DNA of 64,000 nucleotides, taken from the NCBI RefSeq assembly GCF_016783915.1, contig NZ_JADHVT010000002.1:47428-111427 (forward strand). The letters are read 5' to 3'. Of the stretch, positions 9,164-19,851 are shown piece by piece; within the stretch, counting starts at the first letter, position 1; each line of letters starts with the position of its first letter. The stretch is from Acidovorax sp. GTDB lineage: Bacteria; Pseudomonadota; Gammaproteobacteria; Burkholderiales; Burkholderiaceae_C. The notes below the pieces were generated by a model that ran no database searches, was not told the origin of the DNA, and saw only the letters and a list, made by a program, of their open reading frames with translations. A program made the translations under genes and the position numbers.

Positions 9164-10147
9164 ATGCGTCTATTTTCCTGGGGCCGTGGTGTCTGGGGCC
9201 TGGCCGGCCTGCTGGTGCTGGCGTCTGCTGCGCAGGCGCAAGCCAACTGGCCAGACCGCCCTGTGCGGGTGATCGTGCCCTTCCCGGCCAGCGGCGCGAC
9301 CGACCTGGTGGCCCGCGTGGTCACGCAACGTGTAGCGGCAGACCTGGGCCAGCAACTGGTGGTGGACAACAAGCCCGGCGCGGGCGGCACCCTGGGCACG
9401 GCCGAGGCGGCCAAGGCCGCCCCCGACGGCTACACCCTGTTGCTGACCACGAGCAGCACGCACGCCATCTCGCCCCACCTTATGCCCAAGCTGGCCTATG
9501 ACCCGCGCAAGGACTTCACGCCGGTGGCCCATGTGGCCGACGCACCCAGTGTGCTGCTGGTCACCAACTCGCTGCCCGTGAAGACCGTGGGCGAGTTGAT
9601 TGCGTATGCCAAGGCCAACCCCGGCAAGCTCAACTACGCTACCAGCGGCAACGGCACCATCGTGCACCTGAACACTGCGGCCTTCAGCGCCCAGGCGGGT
9701 GTGGAGATGACCCACATTCCCTACAAGGGCACGGCGCTGGCCATCCCCGACCTGATTGCCGGGCAGACGCATGTGCTGTTCGACTCCCTGCCCACCGGCA
9801 TGCCGCACGCCAAGGCCGGGCGCCTGCGCGCCCTGGCCGTGACCAGCGAAAAGCGCAGCTCGCTGGCCCCCGAGCTGCCCACGCTGGCCGAGTCCGGCCT
9901 GCCCGGCTACTCGTCGGTGACCTGGTTCGGTGTGTACCTGCCTGCGGGCGCGCCACCCGCGCTGGTCGAGAAGGTGCACAAGGCCTTTGCCAAGGCCGTG
10001 CAGGCGCCCGACGTGGCCGAGAGCCTGGCCAAGCTGGGCGTGGAGCCCGCAGCGCCGCGCACGCCCGCGCAGTTCGCGGCGATGGTGCAGGCCGACAGCA
10101 ACCGCTGGGCCACGGTGATTCGCCAGCGCAAGATAACCTTAGAATGA
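9164..10147 (+). CDS. Bug/TctC-family periplasmic substrate-binding protein
   Basis: 327 aa from the ATG at 9164, chosen because it opens a signal peptide (MRLFSWGRGVWGLAGLLVLASAAQAQ). The mature start WPDRPVRVIVPFPASGATDLVARVV and the internal LVVDNKPGAGGTLGTAEAAKAAPDGYTLL are diagnostic of the Bug family, which is greatly expanded in Comamonadaceae. Members bind carboxylates or amides, some for the tripartite tricarboxylate transporter; no transporter membrane genes are adjacent, so this is an orphan receptor. Ligand unknown; the neighbouring glutamyltransferase hints at a gamma-glutamyl compound. Confidence 0.93.
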   Translation: MRLFSWGRGVWGLAGLLVLASAAQAQANWPDRPVRVIVPFPASGATDLVARVVTQRVAADLGQQLVVDNKPGAGGTLGTAEAAKAAPDGYTLLLTTSSTHAISPHLMPKLAYDPRKDFTPVAHVADAPSVLLVTNSLPVKTVGELIAYAKANPGKLNYATSGNGTIVHLNTAAFSAQAGVEMTHIPYKGTALAIPDLIAGQTHVLFDSLPTGMPHAKAGRLRALAVTSEKRSSLAPELPTLAESGLPGYSSVTWFGVYLPAGAPPALVEKVHKAFAKAVQAPDVAESLAKLGVEPAAPRTPAQFAAMVQADSNRWATVIRQRKITLE

Positions 10148-10150
10148 CAT

Positions 10151-10262
10151 CCCCCTGAGCGGCTTCGCCGCTTACCCTTCTCTCGAATGGCGTTGCCATT
10201 CGGGACGGGGGACGACACCCTCGGTGCGGGGCGGCCCTTCCTCGGTGTCCCTCGCCGCCGGC
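10151..10262. repeat. Hairpin-rich intergenic element of Comamonadaceae type
   Basis: Starts CCCCCTGAGCGGC and holds two perfect small hairpins, AGCGGC-TTC-GCCGCT (10158-10172) and GAATGGC-GTT-GCCATTC (10185-10201), followed by a GC-rich tail. I recall closely similar sequences between many genes in Acidovorax and relatives, but only one copy is present here. It may act as a terminator or mRNA-stabilising element for the Bug gene. Confidence 0.5.
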
Positions 10263-10313
10263 CGTGCCAGTTTTAAACAGACCGCCCTACGCAGGCAACA
10301 GATTCGGAACCCT

Positions 10314-11915
10314 ATGAATACCGCATCCCTCGACTGGTCCCTTCCTTACGCATCCCATCGCAGCGCGGTCATGGGCCGCAACGTGGTTTCCACCTCGCAG
10401 CCGCTGGCGGCGCAGGCGGGTCTGCGCATGCTGCTGGCCGGGGGCAATGCGGTGGACGCCGCCATTGCCGCCGCCATGGCCCTCACGGTGGTCGAGCCCA
10501 CAGGCTGCGGCTTGGGCAGCGACGGGTTTGCCATCGTGTGGGACGGCAAGGAGCTGCACGGCCTCAACGCCTCGGGCCGCTCGCCTGCAGCGTGGACGCC
10601 GGCGTATTTTGAAAAGCTCGGCGGCATCCCCGAAACCGGCTGGAATGCCGTCACCGTGCCCGGTGCCGTGTCGGCCTGGGTGGCGCTGTCCGAGCGCCTG
10701 GGCAAGCTGCCGTTTGCGCAGCTGGCACAGCCTGCCATCGACTACGCCCGCAACGGCTTTCCCGTGTCGCCCACCATTGCGCGGCTGTGGGCGCTGGGTG
10801 CGGCCAAGCTGGGGGCCCAGCCCGGGTTTGCCGAGTGCTTCATGCCGAACGGTCGGGTGCCTCAGGCCGGCGAGGTCTTCCGCAGCGAGGCGCACGCCCG
10901 CACGCTGGAGCTGATTGCCGAAACCGAGGGCGAGGCCTTTTACCGTGGTGTGATCGCCGAGCGCATCGCGGCGCATTCGCAGGCCCACGGCGGCGCCATG
11001 ACGCTGGCCGACCTGGCCAGCCACCAGGCCGACTGGGTGGGCACCATCCAGCAGCGCTTCGGTGACTCCGTGATCCACGAGATCCCGCCCAACGGCCAGG
11101 GCATCGCCGCGCTGATGGCGCTGGGCATGCTTGATGCTCACGGCGTCGGCACGCACCCGCTGGACAGCGTGGAGACCGTGCACGCCTGCATTGAGGCCAT
11201 GAAGCTGGCGTTTGCCGACCTGCACCAGTACAACGCCGACATCGACGCCATGCCCGTGAAGCCCGATGCGCTGCTGAGCCCCGACTACCTGCGCAGCCGC
11301 GCCGCGCTGATCGACGCCACGCGCGCTGGCGACCCCGGCTACGGCGCGCCGCGCCCGGGCGGCACGGTGTACCTGGCGGCGGCAGATAGCCAGGGCATGA
11401 TGGTCTCGTTCATCCAGTCCAACTACATGGGCTTCGGCTCGGGCGTGGTGGTGCCAGGCACGGGCATCAGCCTGCAGAACCGGGGCCACGGCTTCAACCT
11501 CATCCCTGGCCACGCCAACCAGGTGGCGCCGCGCAAGCGCCCCTCGCACACCATCATCCCCGCGTTTGCCATGCATGCCGATGGCACGCCCCAGATGGCG
11601 TTTGGCGTGATGGGCGGCCCCATGCAGAGCCAGGGCCATACGCAGATGGCGCTGCGCGTGCTGCGCTACGGCCAGAACCCACAGGCGGCGGCCGATGCGC
11701 CCCGCTGGCGCGTGACGGGCGGCAAGGGCGTGGCCGTGGAGCCGGGCTTTGACCCGTCCGTGGTCGCCGCGCTGCGCGCGCTCGGCCATGAGGTGACCGT
11801 GGAAGAGGGCAACGGCGTGTTTGCCTTTGGCGGCGCCCAGCTGGTGCTCAAGAATGGCAACAGCTACATCGCAGGCTCCGACCCGCGCAAGGACGGGCAC
11901 GCGGCGGCGTTTTGA
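10314..11915 (+). CDS. ggt: Gamma-glutamyltransferase family protein
   Basis: 533 aa Ntn-hydrolase of the gamma-glutamyltranspeptidase family, which cleaves gamma-glutamyl amides such as glutathione after autoprocessing. Conserved parts are GGNAVDAAIAAAMALTVVEPTGCGLGSDGF and, at the processing site, PGGTVYLAAAD, where Thr351 should be the new N-terminal nucleophile. GVMGGPMQSQGHTQ is also typical. Unlike the periplasmic E. coli enzyme there is no signal peptide from the ATG at 10314, so it may be cytoplasmic. The exact substrate is uncertain. Confidence 0.9.
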   Translation: MNTASLDWSLPYASHRSAVMGRNVVSTSQPLAAQAGLRMLLAGGNAVDAAIAAAMALTVVEPTGCGLGSDGFAIVWDGKELHGLNASGRSPAAWTPAYFEKLGGIPETGWNAVTVPGAVSAWVALSERLGKLPFAQLAQPAIDYARNGFPVSPTIARLWALGAAKLGAQPGFAECFMPNGRVPQAGEVFRSEAHARTLELIAETEGEAFYRGVIAERIAAHSQAHGGAMTLADLASHQADWVGTIQQRFGDSVIHEIPPNGQGIAALMALGMLDAHGVGTHPLDSVETVHACIEAMKLAFADLHQYNADIDAMPVKPDALLSPDYLRSRAALIDATRAGDPGYGAPRPGGTVYLAAADSQGMMVSFIQSNYMGFGSGVVVPGTGISLQNRGHGFNLIPGHANQVAPRKRPSHTIIPAFAMHADGTPQMAFGVMGGPMQSQGHTQMALRVLRYGQNPQAAADAPRWRVTGGKGVAVEPGFDPSVVAALRALGHEVTVEEGNGVFAFGGAQLVLKNGNSYIAGSDPRKDGHAAAF

Positions 11916-11950
11916 GCAGAGCCGGGCGCACGCCCGGTTTAGAGTGAATT

Positions 11951-12007
11951 GCTATTGAATAGATAGCTGCTTGGGCATGTTGCACTAGCGCTACCGGCCA
12001 ATTTGGC
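11951..12007. repeat. Interspersed short repeat, copy 2
   Basis: GCTATTGAATAGATAGCTGC (11951-11970), then CACTAGCGCTACCGGCC and AATTTGGC. This is the copy closest to the apparent consensus. It lies between the convergent gamma-glutamyltransferase and EamA genes. Confidence 0.75.
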
Positions 12008-12022
12008 ACTTCGAGCAGGCCC

Positions 12023-12934
12023 TTAGCGAGTCTCGCGCACGGTCAGCCACGCGCTGGCTGCGCCGCTGAACACGATGGCGGCAATGCCCGCCATCGACCA
12101 AGCGTCCGGCACATGGCGGTAGACCAGCCAGCCCGCCAGCATCGCAAAGCCGATCTGTGAATACAGAAACGGCGCAATCGTCACCGGCGTTGTGCGCGCA
12201 TAGGCGTTGAGCAGCAGCATGTGGCCCACTGCGCTGGACAGGCCCATGGTGAACATGCCGGCCCACATCCACGGGTCGGTGATGGACTGCCACACAAACG
12301 GCACCCCCAGCGACACCAGCGCCGTGGCGATCCAGCTGGTGTAGAGCTGGGTGGTAGCGGGGCTCTCGTGCCCGGCCATCTTGCTGCTGATGACCTGGTA
12401 ACCCGTGCCCGATGCCAGCAGGCACAGTGGCCACAGCAGGGCCCAGGTGAAGGCGTCGCTGCCCGGGCGGATGATGGCCAGCGTGCCCGTGAGGCCGATG
12501 GCCACCAGCAGCCAGCGCCAGGCGCTCACGCGCTGGTGCAGCCACAGCGCGGCCACCACCGTCACGCACAGCGGCGTGGTGGCCACCACCGCCGTGAACT
12601 CGGGCAGAGGCATGTGCATGATGCTGATGAAGCCAAACAGGCTGGTGGCCGTGAACAGCGCACCGCGCAGCGCCTGAAAACGCGGCTGTGTGGTGCGCAG
12701 CGCGGCCAGCCCCTCGCGGTGCAGCACAAAGGCCGTGGTTAGCAGCGACTGGAACAGGTAGCGCATCCACAGCGCCATCAGCAGCGGCACGCCCACGCTC
12801 ACCAGCTTGGTGGCGGTGTCCAGCAACGCGAAGCATGCGCAGGCCACCACCGTCAGCACAATGCCCACCAGGGCTGATCGCAGCCGGGTGCGGCGGGCGT
12901 GCAGGTCATCGGTGGCGGGATGCGTGGGACTCAC
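12023..12934 (-). CDS. EamA/DMT-family transporter
   Basis: 303 aa with about ten hydrophobic helices in two repeated halves (drug/metabolite transporter fold). The start is the GTG at 12934, which overlaps the queA stop (GTGA), so translation is coupled to queA. Helices include [20 protein letters not shown] near the N-terminus and [20 protein letters not shown] near the C-terminus. EamA proteins export small metabolites; no substrate can be inferred from queA. Confidence 0.9.
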   Translation of the reverse strand: MSPTHPATDDLHARRTRLRSALVGIVLTVVACACFALLDTATKLVSVGVPLLMALWMRYLFQSLLTTAFVLHREGLAALRTTQPRFQALRGALFTATSLFGFISIMHMPLPEFTAVVATTPLCVTVVAALWLHQRVSAWRWLLVAIGLTGTLAIIRPGSDAFTWALLWPLCLLASGTGYQVISSKMAGHESPATTQLYTSWIATALVSLGVPFVWQSITDPWMWAGMFTMGLSSAVGHMLLLNAYARTTPVTIAPFLYSQIGFAMLAGWLVYRHVPDAWSMAGIAAIVFSGAASAWLTVRETR

Positions 12935-14094
12935 GGCGTGCTGCGTGCGCGCTCCAGCAGCATCGCGTCGCCGTAGCTGAAGAAGCGGTACTGCTGCGCG
13001 ATCGCGTGCCGATACAGGCCCATGATGTGGGCGTAGCCCGCAAACGCGCTCACCAGCATCATCAGCGTGCTCTTGGGCAGGTGGAAGTTGGTGATCAGCA
13101 CATCCACCACCTGGAACGCAAAGCCCGGCGTGATGAAGATGTTGGTGTCGCCCGTGGACAGGCCGGTCTTGGCCCAGGATTCGAGCGTGCGCACGGTGGT
13201 GGTTCCTACAGCCACCACGCGGCCGCCGCGCTGGCGGCAGCGCTCCAGCGCGGCCAGCGTGGCCAGCGGCACCTCGTACCACTCGCTGTGCATCTGGTGC
13301 TCGGCCAGGTTTTCTGTCTTGCAGGGCTGGAAGGTGCCCGCGCCCACATGCAGCGTGACGCTGGCACGCTCGATGCCGCGCGCGGCCAGGTCGGCCAGCA
13401 CCCCTTCGTCAAAGTGCAGCGCGGCAGTGGGCGCGGCCACGGCGCCAGGGTTGCGCGCAAACACGGTCTGGTAGCGCTGGCTGTCCTCGGCCTCGTCGGG
13501 ATCGTGGTCGGTGTTCTGGTGGCGCTCGATGTAGGGCGGCAGTGGCAGGTGGCCGTGGCGGTCCATCAGCTCCCAGGGCGACTCGCCTCTCGGGCCGTGC
13601 AGCGCAAAGCGGAACAGCGGGCCGTCCTCGGTGGGCCAGCGGCCCAGCAATTGCGCGTCAAAGCCGCCTGCCTTGCGGCCACCGGCCATGTGCACCACGC
13701 TGCCGGGCAGGGGTTTTTTGCTGACCTTCATGTGGGCCACGACTTCGTTGCCCTGGCCACCAGCCTCGGCGGGCAGCACGCGCTCGATCAGCAACTCCAG
13801 CTTGCCGCCGCTGGCCTTCTCGCCAAAGATGCGCGCCTTGACCACGCGCGTGTCGTTGAACACCAGCAGGTCGCCCGCGCGCAGCAGGCCGGGCAGCTCA
13901 CGAAAGATGCGGTCCACCGGCTGCATGGCGCGACCATCGAGCAGGCGCGAGGCGCTGCGCTCGGGTGCGGGGTGCTGGGCAATGAGTTCGGGGGGCAGCG
14001 AAAAGTCGAAGTCGCTGAGGGTGAACACGCGGGGCGTGAAAGGGCCGCCGGAGGCGAGGGGCGCACTGGTTGCGCCGCTGTAGAGATCAGTCAT
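12931..14094 (-). CDS. queA: S-adenosylmethionine:tRNA ribosyltransferase-isomerase
   Basis: 387 aa enzyme that moves the ribosyl part of SAM to preQ1 in tRNA, making epoxyqueuosine. The start is the ATG at 14094 ([12 protein letters not shown]). Motifs are [62 protein letters not shown] and [18 protein letters not shown]. It carries about 30 extra residues around [28 protein letters not shown], common in betaproteobacteria. The downstream EamA gene overlaps by 4 nt. Confidence 0.97.
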   Translation of the reverse strand: MTDLYSGATSAPLASGGPFTPRVFTLSDFDFSLPPELIAQHPAPERSASRLLDGRAMQPVDRIFRELPGLLRAGDLLVFNDTRVVKARIFGEKASGGKLELLIERVLPAEAGGQGNEVVAHMKVSKKPLPGSVVHMAGGRKAGGFDAQLLGRWPTEDGPLFRFALHGPRGESPWELMDRHGHLPLPPYIERHQNTDHDPDEAEDSQRYQTVFARNPGAVAAPTAALHFDEGVLADLAARGIERASVTLHVGAGTFQPCKTENLAEHQMHSEWYEVPLATLAALERCRQRGGRVVAVGTTTVRTLESWAKTGLSTGDTNIFITPGFAFQVVDVLITNFHLPKSTLMMLVSAFAGYAHIMGLYRHAIAQQYRFFSYGDAMLLERARSTP

Positions 14095-14180
14095 CGTGCT
14101 TGAGGGCCGAACGGGCCCGTGCCAAGGTAAAAATTGCGGAAGGCGCGATTGTCCCACGGGGCTGCGCGCCCTGCAGACTC

Positions 14181-15143
14181 TCAGTGTTGTGGCTGGGGCG
14201 TGAACGCCACGGGCGCGGGCACGTTGTGCACCAGCCGCTGCACATCGTCGGCCTGGGCCAGCGTGGTACCCGGGTGCAGCAAGGCAGCAGCACCAGCGGC
14301 CACACCCCAGCGCAGTGCCTCGGCGGGCGCGTCGCCCCTGTCCAGCGCCCAGACCAGCGCTGCCAAAAAGCAGTCCCCCGCGCCCGTTGTGCCGGTGGTG
14401 GCGGGCACGTTGAGGGCAGGCGCCTGCCACACGCCCTCGCGCGTGGCCAGCACTGCGCCTTGCTCGCCCACCGACAGGGCCACGGTGTCGGCGGCGCCGC
14501 TGTGCACCAGCGACTGGGCGGCAGCGCACCAGTCGGCCGCATGTTCCAGCGGCTGTTGCATCACATCGCGCAGCTCGCGCAGGCTGGGCTTGACCAGGGC
14601 CACACCAGCTTGCAGCGCGGCAGTCAGCGGTGGGCCCGAGGTGTCGATCACCACGCGCACTCCCCGGGTCGAGAGCAGTCGCGCCAGTTGTGCATAGAAG
14701 TCGTCAGGCGTACCCGGGGGCAGACTGCCACTGGCAATGAGCCAGCGCGGCGATGGGGCATGTGCCGTCAGCGCATCCAGGCAGGCCTGCCACTCGGTGG
14801 TTTGCAGCGTGGGGCCGGGCAGTACAAACCGAAACTCCTGGCCCGTGCTGGTCTCAACCACCGAGAAGTTTTCGCGCGTGTCGCCCGCAATGCGCTGCAG
14901 CCGCGTGGACACGCCCTCGTCGGCCAGCAGCTGCTGCACCTGTGCGCCCGCTGCGCCACCCGCCAGCGCCCAGGCCAGCACGTCGGCGCTCAGGCGGTGC
15001 AGCACCCGCGCTACATTGATGCCGCCGCCGCCCGCAAACCGCCGCACCGGGCCGCAGCGCAGCTTGTGTGTGGGGGCTACGTGGTTGGTGGTGGTCGCCA
15101 GGTCGAGCGCGGGGTTGAGCGTCAGGGTGATCAGCGCAGACAT
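14181..15143 (-). CDS. PfkB-family sugar kinase (1-phosphofructokinase-like)
   Basis: 320 aa ribokinase-fold kinase. The N-terminus [21 protein letters not shown] and [14 protein letters not shown] match the 1-phosphofructokinase/tagatose-6-phosphate kinase branch. The PfkB signature [22 protein letters not shown] supplies the catalytic Asp. No phosphotransferase fructose genes are adjacent, so the physiological substrate may instead be fructose-6-phosphate, as in E. coli PfkB. It starts 3 nt after the HD-GYP gene stop on the same strand. Confidence 0.88.
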   Translation of the reverse strand: MSALITLTLNPALDLATTTNHVAPTHKLRCGPVRRFAGGGGINVARVLHRLSADVLAWALAGGAAGAQVQQLLADEGVSTRLQRIAGDTRENFSVVETSTGQEFRFVLPGPTLQTTEWQACLDALTAHAPSPRWLIASGSLPPGTPDDFYAQLARLLSTRGVRVVIDTSGPPLTAALQAGVALVKPSLRELRDVMQQPLEHAADWCAAAQSLVHSGAADTVALSVGEQGAVLATREGVWQAPALNVPATTGTTGAGDCFLAALVWALDRGDAPAEALRWGVAAGAAALLHPGTTLAQADDVQRLVHNVPAPVAFTPQPQH

Positions 15144-15146
15144 GGG

Positions 15147-16427
15147 CTACCAGACCTTGTCGGGGAAGCCGGACCACAGCTCGTTCAGGTCGGGAAAGCG
15201 CCACTTCTCGGGGTCTTCCCGCGCCACGATCTTCTCGGTGCAACCCGGGGCGGACAGGTCCACCATTTCGGGCGGAATGCGCAGGTCGGATTTGGTCGAG
15301 AAAAATACCTTGACGATGGGGGTGGTCAGCGCGGTGGGCGATTGCTCCGTCACGATTCCGATGCGGCCCGATGCCAGCCGCACCAGCGAGCCCACGGGGT
15401 AGATGCCGATGCTTTTGACAAACGCCTGGAAGATGCGTGCGTCGAAATGGTCCTTGGTCCACTCGGCCATGCGGCGCAGCGACTCGGCCGGGTCCCAGCC
15501 GCGCTTGTAGGGCCGGTCGGAGGTGATGGCGTCGTACACATCGCAAATGGCCGTCATGCGTGCGATCACGCTGATGCCGTCGCCCTGCAGTTTGTCCGGG
15601 TAGCCCGAGCCATCGATTTTTTCGTGGTGGTGCAGGCAGGCGTCCAGCACCGCGTCGGGCACGTTGCCGCCCTCCTTGAGCATGTGGTAGCCCTCTACCG
15701 GGTGGCCGCGCACCACGGTGAACTCCTGGTCGGTGAGCTTGCCGGGCTTGTTGAGCACGGCCAGCGGGATGGCCGCCTTGCCCAGGTCGTGCAGCAGCCC
15801 CGCCATGCCAGCGAGCCGCTGCTGGTCTTCCTTGAGTTTGAGCTGCTTGGCCAGGGCCACCATGAGTGCGCACACCGCCACCGAATGCATGTAGGTGTAG
15901 TCGTCGGCCGTCTTCAGCCGCGCCAGGCTGATGAGTGCGCCGGGGTTGCGCGTGACGGAGTCCGAAATTTCCTCCACCAGGCTTTGCGCGCCTGCAGAGT
16001 CCACCGCCCGGCCCATGCGGGCCTCGTGGAACATGGACACCACGGCTTCCTTGGACTTGACGCAGATGGCGGCGGCCATCTTGAGCTCGCTTTGCATGTC
16101 CGCCGGTTTATGGTCCCGCCTGGGTGGCGGCGGTGGAGACGGCAGCGTCACTTTGATGGGAGGCAGGTCTTGCAGCTGGCTGAAGTCGGTCTCGATCTGC
16201 GCATCCACCTCCTCGCGGGACATGGATGCAGTGCCCTCCGCCACGTCCAGGCCCTTGTCGGTGTCGATCCAGATTTCCTGGATGGCCGTGGCCTGGATGC
16301 GGGCGAGGTCCTTGGGATCCTTGAGCAGGAACTTGGCCCGCCAGAAGGGGTGGTCCATCCACGAGCCGCAAAACTCGTGTAGGTACATGCCCAGGGTCAG
16401 GTGTTGGATTTGAATGCGCTTGAGCAT
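15147..16427 (-). CDS. HD-GYP domain cyclic-di-GMP phosphodiesterase
   Basis: 426 aa. The first 140 residues are the DUF3391 module often found ahead of HD-GYP domains; a proline-rich linker (PSPPPPPRRD) follows. The HD-GYP domain shows GLLHDLGKAAIP (metal-binding His-Asp) and HHEKIDGSGYPDKLQG, with the GYP triplet intact, so it is probably active against cyclic di-GMP. No signal peptide or membrane segment is present, and no receiver domain. It is divergent from recG, with 111 nt between starts. Confidence 0.93.
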   Translation of the reverse strand: MLKRIQIQHLTLGMYLHEFCGSWMDHPFWRAKFLLKDPKDLARIQATAIQEIWIDTDKGLDVAEGTASMSREEVDAQIETDFSQLQDLPPIKVTLPSPPPPPRRDHKPADMQSELKMAAAICVKSKEAVVSMFHEARMGRAVDSAGAQSLVEEISDSVTRNPGALISLARLKTADDYTYMHSVAVCALMVALAKQLKLKEDQQRLAGMAGLLHDLGKAAIPLAVLNKPGKLTDQEFTVVRGHPVEGYHMLKEGGNVPDAVLDACLHHHEKIDGSGYPDKLQGDGISVIARMTAICDVYDAITSDRPYKRGWDPAESLRRMAEWTKDHFDARIFQAFVKSIGIYPVGSLVRLASGRIGIVTEQSPTALTTPIVKVFFSTKSDLRIPPEMVDLSAPGCTEKIVAREDPEKWRFPDLNELWSGFPDKVW

Positions 16428-16538
16428 GGCGGGGGCCCCGGACTCGAAAACACGCCGTTATCAGGCGTTAGCAATGGTAACCATGGTAGCCTTTTCGGGC
16501 TGCGATCTCCGCTCGTTTTCCCTAGCAATTTGCTCCAT

Positions 16539-18698
<2,160 letters not shown>

Positions 18699-18739
18699 GA
18701 CGCTCAGAACGACGCTGACGTGGCCCGCAGGAACACACC

Positions 18740-19705
18740 ATGACCCTCACCGAACTCAAGTACATCGTTGCGGTGGCCCGCGAGAAGCACTTTGGCCATG
18801 CGGCCGATGCCTGCTATGTGTCGCAACCCACGCTCTCGGTGGCCATCAAGAAGCTGGAAGAAGAGCTGGATGTGAAGCTTTTCGAGCGCAGCGCAGGCGA
18901 GGTGACGGTGACGCCGCTGGGCGAGGACATCGTGCGCCAGGCGCAAAGCGTGCTGGAGCAGGCGGCCGCCATCAAGGAAATCGCCAAGCGCGGCAAGGAC
19001 CCGCTGGCCGGGCCGCTGACGCTGGGGGTCATCTACACCATCGGGCCCTATTTGCTGCCCGAGCTGGTGCGCCAGTCCATCACGCGCACCCCGCAGATGC
19101 CGCTGATGCTGCAGGAGAACTTCACCGTCAAGCTGCTGGAGATGCTGCGCACGGGCGAGATCGACTGCGCCATCCTGGCCGAGCCTTTCCCCGACACCGG
19201 CCTGGCCATGGCGCCGCTGTATGACGAGCCCTTCATGGCGGCCGTGCCCAGCACGCACCCCTTGGCGGTTAAGAAGTCGGTCACGGCTGCCGAGCTGAAA
19301 AACGAGACCATGCTCCTGCTGGGGGCGGGCCATTGCTTCCGGGACCATGTGCTGGAGGTGTGCCCCGAGTTCGCGCGCTTTGCGAGCAACGCCGAGGGCA
19401 TCCGCAAGTCGTTTGAGGGCTCATCGCTGGAGACCATCAAGCACATGGTGGCCGCCGGCATGGGGGTGACGCTGGTGCCACGCCTGTCGGTGCCGCGCGA
19501 TGCGTTGCTCACGGTGTCGCGCCGCCGCAAGAGCGACGAGACCTACATCCGCTACCTGCCCATCCGTGAGGAAGACGGTGGCCCGCCGCCCGTGCGCCGC
19601 GTGGTGCTGGCGTGGCGCCGCAGCTTCACGCGCTACGAAGCCATTGCCGCCCTGCGCAACGCCATCTATGCGTGCGAGCTGCCAGGCGTGACGCGACTGT
19701 CCTGA
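18740..19705 (+). CDS. oxyR: Hydrogen-peroxide sensing LysR regulator OxyR
   Basis: 321 aa LysR-family protein. The helix-turn-helix is in residues about 18-55 (HFGHAADACYVSQPTLSVAIKKLEEEL). The redox pair falls at Cys199 and Cys208 (GAGHCFRDHVLEVCPE), the same numbers as in E. coli OxyR, so peroxide sensing by disulfide formation is well supported. Placement directly after recG is a common betaproteobacterial arrangement. dps lies 2 kb downstream and is a plausible target. Confidence 0.95.
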   Translation: MTLTELKYIVAVAREKHFGHAADACYVSQPTLSVAIKKLEEELDVKLFERSAGEVTVTPLGEDIVRQAQSVLEQAAAIKEIAKRGKDPLAGPLTLGVIYTIGPYLLPELVRQSITRTPQMPLMLQENFTVKLLEMLRTGEIDCAILAEPFPDTGLAMAPLYDEPFMAAVPSTHPLAVKKSVTAAELKNETMLLLGAGHCFRDHVLEVCPEFARFASNAEGIRKSFEGSSLETIKHMVAAGMGVTLVPRLSVPRDALLTVSRRRKSDETYIRYLPIREEDGGPPPVRRVVLAWRRSFTRYEAIAALRNAIYACELPGVTRLS

Positions 19706-19851
19706 ACGTCTGCTGGGCACTGATTCGCTTCCTGGAATCGGCGCTACACTCCCGCCGCCCCTGCGCAGGTCCACCCGGCCCGGGCAGGCCCTGCTCCACG
19801 GCGCCCTCTGCCCATCGGCGGTCGGTGCCTTTGCCCCCACAAGAGGTTCCT

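Noticed and set aside
10287-11900. 537-aa open frame on the minus strand opposite the gamma-glutamyltransferase gene
   Set aside because: Its His/Arg/Ala-rich translation has no domain features and mirrors the high-GC codon pattern of the real gene on the other strand.
12688-14103. 471-aa plus-strand frame opposite queA
   Set aside because: queA has all its catalytic motifs on the minus strand; this frame has none.
14070-16382. 770-aa open frame on the plus strand across the PfkB and HD-GYP genes
   Set aside because: It spans two well-supported genes and their junction in antisense, and its translation is low-complexity without recognisable motifs.
16473-16483. ATGGTAACCAT-like dyad in the HD-GYP/recG divergent gap
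   Set aside because: Only 5-bp arms and no supporting second site; too weak to list as an operator.
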